From Acidobacteriota bacterium (lineage in GTDB: Bacteria > Acidobacteriota > Blastocatellia > Pyrinomonadales > Pyrinomonadaceae): a stretch of DNA of 39,651 nt. A program made the translations under genes and the position numbers. Of this stretch, positions 32,389-39,651 are shown piece after piece. The DNA lies in the NCBI GenBank assembly GCA_021323895.1, contig JAJPKD010000270.1, positions 1 through 39,651 on the forward strand. The letters run 5' to 3'. How positions within the stretch are numbered: the stretch's first letter is position 1; every line of letters starts with the position of its first letter. Below the pieces are notes generated by a model, which ran no database searches, was not told the origin of the DNA, and worked only from the letters and a program-made list of their open reading frames with translations.

Positions 32389-33201
32389 TTAATTGTTTGC
32401 GGCAATCTGTTTCAGATAGTTCGTGATCACAATGTCAGGTTTACCTTCGTCACAGAGTTTTCCGCCGTCGATGTGCAGCGCGCGGTCGCAGAGCTGCTCG
32501 ACTGAATTCAGATTGTGACTGACGAATAAGACCGTCGTGCCGTCTCGACTGGCGTCCTTGATTTTCTGCAAACATCTTTTCTGAAAAGTCGCGTCAGCGA
32601 TCGTCAACACCTCGTCGAGCAGCAAAATGTCCGGCTCGAGATGCGCCGCGATCGCAAAGCCGAGGCGCAGATACATTCCGCTTGAATATCGTTTGGCCGG
32701 CGTGTCGAGGAAATCTTCGACGTTGGCAAAAGCGACAATCTCGTCGAACTTGCGCGTAATTTCCTGCTTGTTCATCCCGAGAATCGCGCCGTTCAGATAA
32801 ATGTTCTCGCGGCCGGTCAGATCGGGCTGAAATCCAGTGCCGACGCCGAGCAGGCTTCCGGTGCGGCCAAACAAATCCGCAAGCCCGGTGGTCGGCCGCG
32901 TAATCCGCGCCAGAATTCTCAGCAGCGTCGATTTACCGGCGCCGTTGCGTCCGATGATGCCGACGACTTCGCCGGCTTGCACTTCGAAACTGACGTCGCT
33001 CAACGCCCAGATGTTCGGATCGGCGCCGTTGCTGCGGCGAACGAGCCGCGCCGCGGACTTCATCGAGTCTTTCAGCGCTTCGCGCAGAGTTGGCGCGACC
33101 GTTTCACGTCGCCCGAGGTAATATTTCTTCCCCAGGCATTCTGCCTTGATGATTGGCCTCATGCGAAGTATTTGCGGACGCGGCTTTAAATCAGACGTCA
33201 T
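32389..33201 (-). CDS. Polysaccharide ABC exporter ATP-binding protein (Wzt/TagH-like, short form)
   Basis: Nucleotide-binding subunit of an ABC-2 exporter for lipid-linked O-antigen, capsule or teichoic-acid-like polymers. 270 aa. Walker A GRNGAGKST at 84-92; signature YSSGMYLRLGFA from 172, the variant typical of polysaccharide exporters; Walker B DILLLDE ending at Glu197; switch His229 in FVSHN. The position after Walker B reads LTIADATF, where most family members have LAVGDAxF. It ends about 20 residues past the last ABC strand, so the C-terminal carbohydrate-binding domain of long Wzt proteins is absent. It overlaps the permease gene by 11 bases. An internal ATG (residue 14) is an alternative start. 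Confidence 0.95.
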   Translation of the reverse strand: MTSDLKPRPQILRMRPIIKAECLGKKYYLGRRETVAPTLREALKDSMKSAARLVRRSNGADPNIWALSDVSFEVQAGEVVGIIGRNGAGKSTLLRILARITRPTTGLADLFGRTGSLLGVGTGFQPDLTGRENIYLNGAILGMNKQEITRKFDEIVAFANVEDFLDTPAKRYSSGMYLRLGFAIAAHLEPDILLLDEVLTIADATFQKRCLQKIKDASRDGTTVLFVSHNLNSVEQLCDRALHIDGGKLCDEGKPDIVITNYLKQIAANN

Positions 33202-34084
33202 CCGCGAAACTACTCTCCATTTTGCGAAAGAGATGAACCGACAAAACCAGCAACAGGAAAGTTATGAATGCAGAGGGTAAGATCGCGGTCCAGTCGAACG
33301 GTAAATCAAAAAGCGAAGCGCGCGCCCCTTCAATTATTCCGGCCAGCGGATTTAGTGAATATACGAACCGCAGTCTTTGGGGGATGAGACTTGTGGAGTA
33401 AACAACCGGCGAAACAAACATCCAGACCTGGAGCAAAATCGGGAGCATCGTGCCTACATCGCGGTACCGAACATTCAGCGCCGCGCAGATTAATCCGACG
33501 GCGAGAGCCAACGCCGCAAGCTGGACGACAAAGACCGGAAACATCAGCGTGTTCCAGCTTACCGGCACATGAAAATAGATCATCAAACCAAACAGCACGA
33601 CCGATGCGATCAGCAGATCGACCAATCTAACGCCAACGGCGGCGGCGGGGATCATCACTCGGGAAAAATAAACGCGCGTGATGATTTGAGCGTTGGTAAC
33701 CAGGCTACAGCTGCTGCTCAGCACCGCGTTCGAGACGAACGTCCACAGTAGCAACGCGGTGAAGGCGAAGATCGGATAGGGCACGCCATCCGACGGAACG
33801 CGTATCAGTTTGCCGAGAAAGACTGCGAAGACGATTGTGATCAGGATCGGCTGCACAATCACCCAGGCTGCACCTATAATCGTTTGCTTGTAACGGACTT
33901 TGAGATCGCGCCAAATCAGGAAGTAGAGAACTTCGCGTTGCGTCCACAGCTCAGCGAAATCGATTTTTTCCCAGAAGCGGCTTTGGCGGATGCGCGTGAC
34001 CGGGTCTTGCGGTAACTCATTTGCGCGAGCACGACGCATCGCAACAGACAGGACGGCGTTTGCATCGTTCAGCGAGGTGCTCAT
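33191..34084 (-). CDS. Polysaccharide ABC exporter permease (Wzm/TagG-like, ABC-2)
   Basis: 297-aa ABC-2 membrane subunit. A cytoplasmic N terminus (about 1-50) with the typical ELWTQREVLYFLIWRDLKVRYKQTIIGAAWVIVQP is followed by six hydrophobic segments. The conserved GVPYPIFAFTALLLWTFVSNAVLSSSCSLVTNAQII and VWMFVSPVVYSTSLIP, then NPLAGIIEGAR, are clear Wzm/TagG markers. It pairs with the overlapping ATPase to move a lipid-linked polymer out of the cytoplasm. First gene of the minus-strand run; the 98-bp gap to the divergent GT4 at 34183 must carry promoters for both directions. ATG start. Confidence 0.96.
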   Translation of the reverse strand: MSTSLNDANAVLSVAMRRARANELPQDPVTRIRQSRFWEKIDFAELWTQREVLYFLIWRDLKVRYKQTIIGAAWVIVQPILITIVFAVFLGKLIRVPSDGVPYPIFAFTALLLWTFVSNAVLSSSCSLVTNAQIITRVYFSRVMIPAAAVGVRLVDLLIASVVLFGLMIYFHVPVSWNTLMFPVFVVQLAALALAVGLICAALNVRYRDVGTMLPILLQVWMFVSPVVYSTSLIPQRLRFVYSLNPLAGIIEGARASLFDLPFDWTAILPSAFITFLLLVLSVHLFRKMESSFADDV

Positions 34085-34182
34085 TCGGGGCGCAGCGCAA
34101 CTTTCTTACCGAATTAATTGATGACGGAGTCTAGCGATAACAAATCGACCGCGTCAAGACAGCTACATTTCGACTGAAGCGC

Positions 34183-35514
34183 GTGCAGATCACCTATCTC
34201 ACACATCAATACTTCCCGCATAGTGTTGGCGGCACGGAGGTTTACACGCGCGGCCTGGCTGTCCGCGCGCAACGCGCCGGCCATTCGGTCCACTTGATCA
34301 CGCATGTGGAGTCATCCTCGCTCGACCGAAGCGACTACCGCGCGACGTCAACTGAGCACGAAGGTATTCCGGTCACGGAGGTTCATTACAACCTGAGCCG
34401 AGCCAAACATCCTGCGCGGGCCGAGTACGACAATCAAGAGATCGCCCAACTCCTGAAACCCGAGTTGGAAAGGATCAATCCTGACATCGTGCATGCGATG
34501 CATGCTATGAAGCTTTCGGGCGCGGCGTTGCACTTGTGTTACGAAATGAACCTGCCGGTCGTGCTGACGCTTTCCGATTACTGGTTCATCTGTCCGCGTC
34601 ACACGCTGATTCGCTGGAACGAAGAACTATGCGAGGGCCCGCGCGACGATCTGGATTGCGTGCGGTGTTTGCACGATCTGCATGGCTTTGGCGGCGAGGT
34701 CACTGCAAAGCTCCCGAGGCCGGTGTTACAGCTAACATTGACGGTGGGATCGAAAATCCTTCGCGATCGTCAGCCGCGCTCGTGGCGAGATATTAAGGCG
34801 ATCAGCCAGAGGCAAGAATATTTGCGTGACACCGTTCAGTGCGCGGATCGAATCATCGCGCTTTCGGATTTTCAGAAGCAGATGTTCGTACGCAACGGTT
34901 ACGCGGCTGATAAGATTCGGGTGCTGCATCATGGACTTGAAACGGGAGGCTTGCGGCCAGCACAGCCGCACAATTCTGATCAGATCGAAATTGTCTTCAT
35001 TGGGAGTTTGGTCTATCACAAAGGCGCGCACATTTTGATCGAGGCGCTGGCGCGCCGGCCTGAATTGAAGGTGCGCTTGCGAATTTACGGCAACGCCAGC
35101 GGCGCGAATCCGTATCTTGATTCGATCAAGAAACTCGCCGCCGCGGACAATCGCGTCGAATTGATGGGAGCGTTTTCCCCGGACGAATTCGGTCAAGTAT
35201 TGGCGGCCGCGGATGCCCTGGCCATGCCCGCGCTTTGGTACGAGAACGCGCCTCTGGTCGTAAAAGCTGCGCAATACGTCGGGCTTCCGGTGCTCGTGAG
35301 CAACCTCGGCACGCTGGCGGATTCGATTAAGGACGGGAATGGAGTGCTGCTCCCACCAGGCGACGTTGAGGCTTGGGCCGATGCGCTTGCCGGCTTTCGG
35401 CCGCAACCTCTCGCTCAGGATTGTTCCATCAAGAGCATGGATGAAAACTCACGCGAGTTGTTAACTATTTATCAGGAGATTTACGCTGCCCGATGCTCCA
35501 AACTGAGTATCTAG
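34183..35514 (+). CDS. Glycosyltransferase family 4 with degenerate EX7E motif
   Basis: 443-aa GT-B protein: MQITYLTHQYFPHSVGGTEVYTRGLA at the N terminus (the GGxE acceptor-side loop) and EIVFIGSLVYHKGAHILIEAL at the start of the donor domain. The Cys cluster EELCEGPRDDLDCVRCLH (about 148-165) is typical of one GT4 subgroup. At the EX7E site the sequence reads WYENAPLVVKAAQYVGLPVL, so the first Glu is present but the second is Ala. That Glu normally helps bind the donor sugar; its loss suggests altered or no activity. GTG start at 34183. It overlaps the following sulfatase-like gene by 22 bases and is divergent from the ABC exporter. Confidence 0.88.
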   Translation: MQITYLTHQYFPHSVGGTEVYTRGLAVRAQRAGHSVHLITHVESSSLDRSDYRATSTEHEGIPVTEVHYNLSRAKHPARAEYDNQEIAQLLKPELERINPDIVHAMHAMKLSGAALHLCYEMNLPVVLTLSDYWFICPRHTLIRWNEELCEGPRDDLDCVRCLHDLHGFGGEVTAKLPRPVLQLTLTVGSKILRDRQPRSWRDIKAISQRQEYLRDTVQCADRIIALSDFQKQMFVRNGYAADKIRVLHHGLETGGLRPAQPHNSDQIEIVFIGSLVYHKGAHILIEALARRPELKVRLRIYGNASGANPYLDSIKKLAAADNRVELMGAFSPDEFGQVLAAADALAMPALWYENAPLVVKAAQYVGLPVLVSNLGTLADSIKDGNGVLLPPGDVEAWADALAGFRPQPLAQDCSIKSMDENSRELLTIYQEIYAARCSKLSI

Positions 35515-37511
35515 TTGATTCACTCGCATCTGCTTCGATCGACGCACCTTCTGGAGATTACGTCGATCTGGAGAAGATGATTCTTGCGCGCGAAGTTGAA
35601 ACGGCGCTCTTTCAACACCCACCATCGACGATCGTATTCCAACCACTAAAAATCGGTAGCCACGCAAAGCTCGTTTTCGCAATTGGCATCAAGGAAGTCG
35701 CGTGGTCGCAAATCAAGAGTCCGGTGCGATTCAGCATTAGCGTTAACCACGAAGGGAGCCACGAAGTTCTTTTTAAGGCAAGTCTGAATCCACGCAGCCA
35801 GGAGCGGGATCGAGGCTGGCAGCGCCACGAACTCGATCTTTCAAAGTTCTCCGGGCAATCGATTCGGCTAATCTTCAAAACCCAAGTCGGTTGGCGGCGC
35901 TCAACTGAGTACGCGTGGGCCGGTTGGGCCAATCCGCGCATTGTTCATGAAGTCGTCGTCAACGCGAAATCGCGACGAGCCGATCGACATCCACACATTT
36001 TTCTTTTGAGTGCGGACGCGTTGCCGGCGCGCTATCTTGGTTGCTATGGCGCTCCACAGGTGAAGACGCCCGGCCTTGAATCGCTGGCGGCAGACGGTGT
36101 GCTATTTGAGCAGGCCTGGTCGCAATCGTGCATGACCCTCGGTTCGTACGCTTCAATTCTCACTGGCCTGCATCCGCATGAGCACGGCGCCAGTCGCGAA
36201 TGGCAAGCCTTCCCCACTGAAAAAACAAATCTGCCGGGCACACTCAAGCAGCACGGCTATCACACCTTGTTCGTGGCGAGTTCACGCGAGTTATCCGGCC
36301 GCACCAACTATCTGGATCGAGTGTTCGATGAAGTGCTGCATACGTTGTCGAATCCGATGCAAGACGGCGCGGTGACCAACCGGCAACTCATGCGCTGGTT
36401 TTCACAGCGGCCCGATCAGCCGTGCTTTTGCTGGGTTCACTATTTCGATGTTCATCCACCTTCGATGTCGCCTGAGCCTTATGCCTCGATGTACTACGCG
36501 GGCGATCCGACGGACAAGCGAAACGAATTTCGGGCTGCGGATATTAGTCGCATTCGCTCGGTCGAGTCAGCGCTGGTAATGCGCGCCGTGCTTCCTTCGC
36601 TTGAACGAGGCGAGCCAGTAGCGGAAGCGATCGACATCCTGGAAGACACAGTCGCGGTCCTGACAGACGGCAGCGAACTCCGGCCCGATCTCGCCGAACA
36701 TATTTTGAATTTGGGTGGCCGAGCGATGCGCGGCGAATCGCGCGAAGAATTCGGCGATTGGCTTCGACTTCAGACTAGCGCTATGCGCGCCGGTAGCGTG
36801 ACAGCGGAACTGTTTGAATGGATCAAGACAATCATCAAGCTGCTCGAGAATACCGAGCAGGACATTACGTCGTGGCTGCGCGGAGTGGTGGACTTTCGAT
36901 ATCCGCTCGCGGTGTACAAAGGTACTGTCAGCTATTTCGATTCGCAGATCGAATCGCTGGTCGCCTCACTGAAAGAGCAGGGTCTCTATGATCAGAGTCT
37001 CATCATCGTGACGGCGCCGCACGGAGAAATACTAGACGACGCGCGGCTTCCTTATCATCATTTTTTGCTTACGCCGGACACGTTGCACGTGCCGCTGATC
37101 ATGAAGCTGCCGCAGGAAAGCGCGGCAAGACGTGGTGCGCGAATCCGCGGCATCATTGATTTGATTGATCTGTTTCCGACGATCATGGACATTCAGCAGC
37201 TACCGATTCCGAGTGGGCTCTCTGGCGCTTCACGCTGGAATGAAATTAGATCCGGGGCTGACATCAAGCCGCACGATAGTTTCGCCGCAGGACCCCACCA
37301 GTTGTCGCAGTCGATTTGTCGTCCGCCTTATTTGCTGGCGCGACAACATCCCGGAGACTCGCTCAAGAGTTTTCACACGGTGCTCAATGGAAGTGACCTC
37401 GCGCTCCATCACACAGAATCCGGGAGACTACTTTCCGATCTTTCCGCGAGCGAAGTTGAGGAGTTGCGACGAAGACTTTCCGAATGGCAATCACATTTCA
37501 TTTGGGAATGA
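35493..37511 (+). CDS. Sulfatase-fold protein with altered catalytic residues
   Basis: 672-aa protein. Residues about 1-155 form a beta-rich domain (PPSTIVFQPLKIGSHAKLVF, QSIRLIFKTQVGW) similar to a jelly-roll carbohydrate-binding module. Residues about 167-600 show the alkaline-phosphatase/sulfatase superfamily fold. The metal Asp survives (D175 in LSADAL); the nucleophile position is Thr215 in CMTLGSYASILTGL. This aligns with C-x-P-x-R sulfatases and T-L-P-S-H relatives, but Pro and His/Arg are replaced by Gly217 and Tyr219. The later D-H-G-E metal site is P-H-G-E (Pro509-His510), so one metal ligand is lost. A helical insertion of about 130 residues (340-470) splits the core. Hydrolytic sulfatase activity is unlikely; a phosphotransferase or binding role in polymer modification is possible. 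Confidence 0.85.
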   Translation: MLQTEYLVDSLASASIDAPSGDYVDLEKMILAREVETALFQHPPSTIVFQPLKIGSHAKLVFAIGIKEVAWSQIKSPVRFSISVNHEGSHEVLFKASLNPRSQERDRGWQRHELDLSKFSGQSIRLIFKTQVGWRRSTEYAWAGWANPRIVHEVVVNAKSRRADRHPHIFLLSADALPARYLGCYGAPQVKTPGLESLAADGVLFEQAWSQSCMTLGSYASILTGLHPHEHGASREWQAFPTEKTNLPGTLKQHGYHTLFVASSRELSGRTNYLDRVFDEVLHTLSNPMQDGAVTNRQLMRWFSQRPDQPCFCWVHYFDVHPPSMSPEPYASMYYAGDPTDKRNEFRAADISRIRSVESALVMRAVLPSLERGEPVAEAIDILEDTVAVLTDGSELRPDLAEHILNLGGRAMRGESREEFGDWLRLQTSAMRAGSVTAELFEWIKTIIKLLENTEQDITSWLRGVVDFRYPLAVYKGTVSYFDSQIESLVASLKEQGLYDQSLIIVTAPHGEILDDARLPYHHFLLTPDTLHVPLIMKLPQESAARRGARIRGIIDLIDLFPTIMDIQQLPIPSGLSGASRWNEIRSGADIKPHDSFAAGPHQLSQSICRPPYLLARQHPGDSLKSFHTVLNGSDLALHHTESGRLLSDLSASEVEELRRRLSEWQSHFIWE

Positions 37512-37561
37512 TTCGCTCAAGCTCGGCCCACTGTTTCAGATTTGAAGCAACGACCGGGGAA

Positions 37562-38743
37562 TTATCGCGCCATACGCTTCTTGCCTTCGCTTGAGTCCAG
37601 GTATTGAAACAAAATATCCGCCGCCAACTCGTTGCCCGCCTTGTTCCAGTGAGGATCGTTCAGCAGATAGAGTTCGCGCTTTTGCTCTTCAACCTTGAAT
37701 TGCTCAGTTAGATCGATATACGGAATCTGTTTCGTGGCGAGAAAGTTTGTGAGCAACTGTTGCGGTAAATTCAGATCGTAATCTTCCCGGTTCAATCCAA
37801 AGGTTTTCACAACCTCGTCAAATCTGTTCGGACTAACTTGAATCACATCCGGATAGATCGCCACCACGAACTTTATGCCGCGAGCGCGCAGCAAGTTGTC
37901 CATTTCGGTAAGACTCTGAAAGATGTGCTCAATGTTCGCGCGAAATATTTGGGTGGAAGTCTCTCGCTTGAAAAAAGCCAAGCCGCTTTTTTCAACTTGA
38001 AAGAAAACTTCCCGTGGCAAATTCTTCGTGGGCGTGGGCCGTCCGGTTGTGGCAGCCCACTCGGCCGCCTCTTTTCGCGATTGTGTAATGAGGCGGTGGT
38101 TTTCATATCTTTGGTTCAGAAATACCCAAAGTCGTGAGTGCGGAATGATGGGATAACCGAACGAGCGCATTTCGTGGCGGGTGTTGATGTCATAGAGACA
38201 GCCGTTAACGACAACTCGTTTGCGATTTGGATTGGCGTCAAGAAAATCGTTGCCGGCAAAGAAGCCGAGCACTACTAGGTCGGGATTGTATTGCAAGCCG
38301 AATTTTTTGAGCATCGCGAGTTGCTCGCCGGTGTGCGTTCCGGGATAGCCAGTGTTCACCACCTCCACTTTGTGCGAGCCGTCGCGAGCTGCAAACTTTT
38401 CTTCGAGCAGGGCCGTGTAGTTTGCTTTGAGTCCTCCGGCCCAACCAAACGAATCGCCCACCACAACTATCCGGAAAACGCCGGGACTTTTCATTAGCGG
38501 ATAATCTCGATCATTGAACCCAAATTGATTCGTGATCGTGCCATCGTCACCCTCGCCCACAAATCCGGGTTCAGTGCGAAAGTAAGCGCGCGCGCGAAAT
38601 CCTAAATCCGGGTCATATTCAAAACGATCTTTGAAGAGATAAGGATCGGTGACAATCATCAGGACTTCGACGCAAAACCACGAGACCAGCAGGATAACGC
38701 CGACCTTTAATGCGAGTTTGATGATTCGCGTCGGGCGCAGCAG
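37562..38743 (-). CDS. SGNH/GDSL-type hydrolase, membrane-anchored, likely CTG start
   Basis: SGNH-fold esterase or acyltransferase-like protein. Nucleophile block VVVGDSFGWAGG (Ser98 from CTG), the Asn block FFAGND, and catalytic Asp/His in LNDPHWNKAG. The first ATG (38659) has no Shine-Dalgarno and would cut a TM helix. Upstream the frame stays open to a TAA at 38756, with no ATG, GTG or TTG. A CTG at 38743 lies 8 bases after AAGGGA and gives LLRPTRIIKLALKVGVILLV, then SWFCVEVLMIVTDPYLF, a classic N-terminal anchor. Predicted 393 aa. It is the third plausible modifier of the polysaccharide locus and faces the sulfatase-like gene tail to tail, 50 bases apart. It may also be deacetylase-like; substrate unknown. 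Confidence 0.88.
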   Translation of the reverse strand: MLRPTRIIKLALKVGVILLVSWFCVEVLMIVTDPYLFKDRFEYDPDLGFRARAYFRTEPGFVGEGDDGTITNQFGFNDRDYPLMKSPGVFRIVVVGDSFGWAGGLKANYTALLEEKFAARDGSHKVEVVNTGYPGTHTGEQLAMLKKFGLQYNPDLVVLGFFAGNDFLDANPNRKRVVVNGCLYDINTRHEMRSFGYPIIPHSRLWVFLNQRYENHRLITQSRKEAAEWAATTGRPTPTKNLPREVFFQVEKSGLAFFKRETSTQIFRANIEHIFQSLTEMDNLLRARGIKFVVAIYPDVIQVSPNRFDEVVKTFGLNREDYDLNLPQQLLTNFLATKQIPYIDLTEQFKVEEQKRELYLLNDPHWNKAGNELAADILFQYLDSSEGKKRMAR

Positions 38744-38785
38744 TTTGAGATTCCCTTAAGCGGCCAGCGATGCGTTGAGGTGAAT

Positions 38786-38861
<76 letters not shown>

Positions 38862-38899
38862 GTTTGCGTCCGGTCGAAGCGACCGTTCAATGTCGTGCC

Positions 38900-38929
38900 A
38901 TGATAGAGGACAACGCGGCGGGATTCCAA
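38900..38929 (-). promoter_or_regulatory. candidate sigma-70 promoter for tRNA-Ala
   Basis: On the minus strand a -35 TTGGAA (38929-38924) and -10 TATCAT (38905-38900) are separated by 18 bases. This would start transcription about 30 bases before the tRNA. A short hairpin (CGGTCG/CGACCG, 38871-38885) lies in the leader. Confidence 0.4.
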
Positions 38930-38958
38930 GCGCGGCGCGGTCCGCATTCCCTCCGTCA

Positions 38959-39088
38959 GCGCCGAAGGCGCGAAAGTCAGTAGCCGCGGCTGTAAGGCCG
39001 TGGATCAATAACCGCGAAAATGAAATTGAGGCCCGCAGGGCCGGTATTCGCGTTGGGTGATGCGATTTCGATATCGCGCCTTCGGCGC
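38959..39088. repeat. palindromic element (GCGCCGAAGGCGCGA type)
   Basis: GCGCCGAAGGCGCGA (38959-38973) and TCGCGCCTTCGGCGC (39074-39088) are perfect 15-bp inverted repeats. Between them lies a second unit around GTAAGGCCGTGGAT that pairs loosely with the GTCCACCGGCTTAC region near 39111-39125. It resembles repeats that I recall as widespread in Acidobacteriota genomes; that resemblance is from memory. Confidence 0.85.
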
Positions 39089-39177
39089 TTAAAACGACCT
39101 GGCTGCCCACTGTCCACCGGCTTACGCCCGTTGCTATTCAATAACGGTTCTGCGAACCTCCCCATCGCGATTTTTTC

Positions 39178-39206
39178 TGCGACCTTTTTCCGCGAGGCAT
39201 CACTAA
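39178..39206 (+). promoter_or_regulatory. possible ECF-type promoter upstream of the last gene
   Basis: TGCGACC (39178-39184), then about 13-17 bases, then CATCACTAA (39198-39206), in a T-rich context about 54 bases before the start codon. This is loosely like ECF sigma promoters (TGCAACC...CGTC). It is weak and not confirmed by any other copy in the window. Confidence 0.25.
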
Positions 39207-39259
39207 CTTGTCAGTTCCAGAACTGTTCGGAAGCAAGTTTCAAAATAAGGAGAAGCGTT

Positions 39260-39651
39260 ATGACGAAGTCAATGCGGTACTTTGCTCTGGTCCTCGCAAT
39301 CTTTAGCGGTGCGGTCGCACTCACAGCGCAGGAAAAATCCAAAGAAAAATTCGACAAGAAAATGGACGAGTCTCTGCAATGTCGTGACTGGCGCGACGGC
39401 GATCGACTCTTCCGCCATTGCGAAGTCAAAGAGCAGACGCTGCAAGCCGGCGGCGCGATAACCGTCGATGGGCGGCAAAATGGCGGCGTCTCCGTCAAAG
39501 GTTGGGACCGCAACGAAATTCTCGTGCGCGCCAGGATCGAAAGCCGCGCGCCGACCCAGGCCGAGGCCGATGCGCTGGCGCAGCAAGTTCGAATCGAAAC
39601 CGCCGCGCTCAACATTCATGCCGTTGGTCCTGAATCACGCGACGATTATCA
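39260..39651 (+). CDS. Secreted DUF4097-like protein (3' truncated)
   Basis: Begins ATG 39260 with AAGGAG 7 bases before. The first 130 codons run to the window end, so the gene is incomplete. The signal peptide is MTKSMRYFALVLAIFSGAVA (cleavage near LTAQ). The mature start, EKSKEKFDKKMDESLQCRDW, has a Cys pair (C45, C56). It is followed by ITVDGRQNGGVSVKGWDRNE and ILVRARIESRAPTQAEADAL, a beta-helix-like pattern that fits the DUF4097 putative adhesin family (repeated xVxxxxGxVxVxGWDxxxVxVxA). These proteins are exported and often sit next to ECF sigma or anti-sigma genes. Function unknown. Confidence 0.82.
   Translation, partial: MTKSMRYFALVLAIFSGAVALTAQEKSKEKFDKKMDESLQCRDWRDGDRLFRHCEVKEQTLQAGGAITVDGRQNGGVSVKGWDRNEILVRARIESRAPTQAEADALAQQVRIETAALNIHAVGPESRDDY

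Larger units (their letters stand above)
38862..39259. other. repeat-rich intergenic region of about 398 bp
   Basis: This gap runs from the tRNA to the secreted protein. It holds the tRNA promoter candidate, a palindromic element (38959-39088 and flanking partly inverted sequence to about 39150) and the promoter region of the final gene. No coding ORF with recognisable features is present; the ORFs that cross it are low-information shadows. Confidence 0.7.

Noticed and set aside
27367-38743. A defence island or phage island
   Set aside because: All genes fit polysaccharide assembly, export or modification; no integrase, restriction or abortive-infection gene is present.

Overview
The window (about 57% GC by eye) reads as bacterial chromosome, most likely from an Acidobacteriota lineage such as Blastocatellia or a close relative, and probably from an environmental assembly. 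Grounds for this are inference: the protein types (PDZ-7TM-GAF-PAS histidine kinase beside an NtrC-type regulator, Asn-rich lipoproteins, DUF4870 pairs, a DUF4097-like secreted protein) and the many imperfect palindromes and 7-bp tandem repeats between genes. No phage, transposase, CRISPR or rRNA is visible. One tRNA, tRNA-Ala(GGC), is present.

Layout. 1-6107: a 5'-truncated GAF/AAA+/Fis sigma-54 activator faces a two-component pair (NtrC-like regulator and membrane histidine kinase); the kinase is frameshifted near 3640. 6386-8140: a carboxypeptidase-regulatory-domain/outer-membrane-barrel protein. 8451-15889: M16 protease, YycJ-like metallo-hydrolase, lipoprotein, purB, two DUF4870 membrane proteins, purS-purQ, an Asn-rich lipoprotein and a DsbA-like thioredoxin. 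15994-19852: thioredoxin reductase, 3-hydroxyacyl-CoA dehydrogenase, PilZ protein, enoyl-CoA hydratase and a small conserved-looking ORF. 19882-25919 (minus strand): a probable sugar-catabolic run of PfkB kinase, FGGY kinase and transketolase, with a RelE/ParE-like toxin and a small antitoxin-like ORF attached to the transketolase end, then a quinone oxidoreductase. 26079-27370: a multi-zinc-ribbon protein and a broken DUF1990 gene.

27367-38743 is a surface-polysaccharide locus. Minus strand: ABC-2 permease, its ATPase, two tandem GT2 enzymes, a GT4 enzyme and a GT-C-like membrane protein, nearly all overlapping or within a few bases. Plus strand, divergent: a GT4 with a degenerate EX7E motif, overlapping a sulfatase-fold protein with altered active-site residues. 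An SGNH hydrolase, apparently started from CTG, closes the locus. The ABC pair would export a polymer that the GTs assemble; the SGNH and sulfatase-like proteins would modify it. The window ends in tRNA-Ala, a repeat-rich gap, and a 3'-truncated secreted protein.

I do not see a clearly new defence or mobile system. The most unusual signals are: (a) many small palindromic or heptameric repeats that fill intergenic space and reach into genes, in one case apparently encoding a lipoprotein signal peptide; (b) the toxin-first pair fused in layout to transketolase; (c) the divergent GT4/pseudo-sulfatase pair; (d) the likely CTG start of the SGNH gene. The two frameshifts (kinase, DUF1990) may be real decay or assembly indels.
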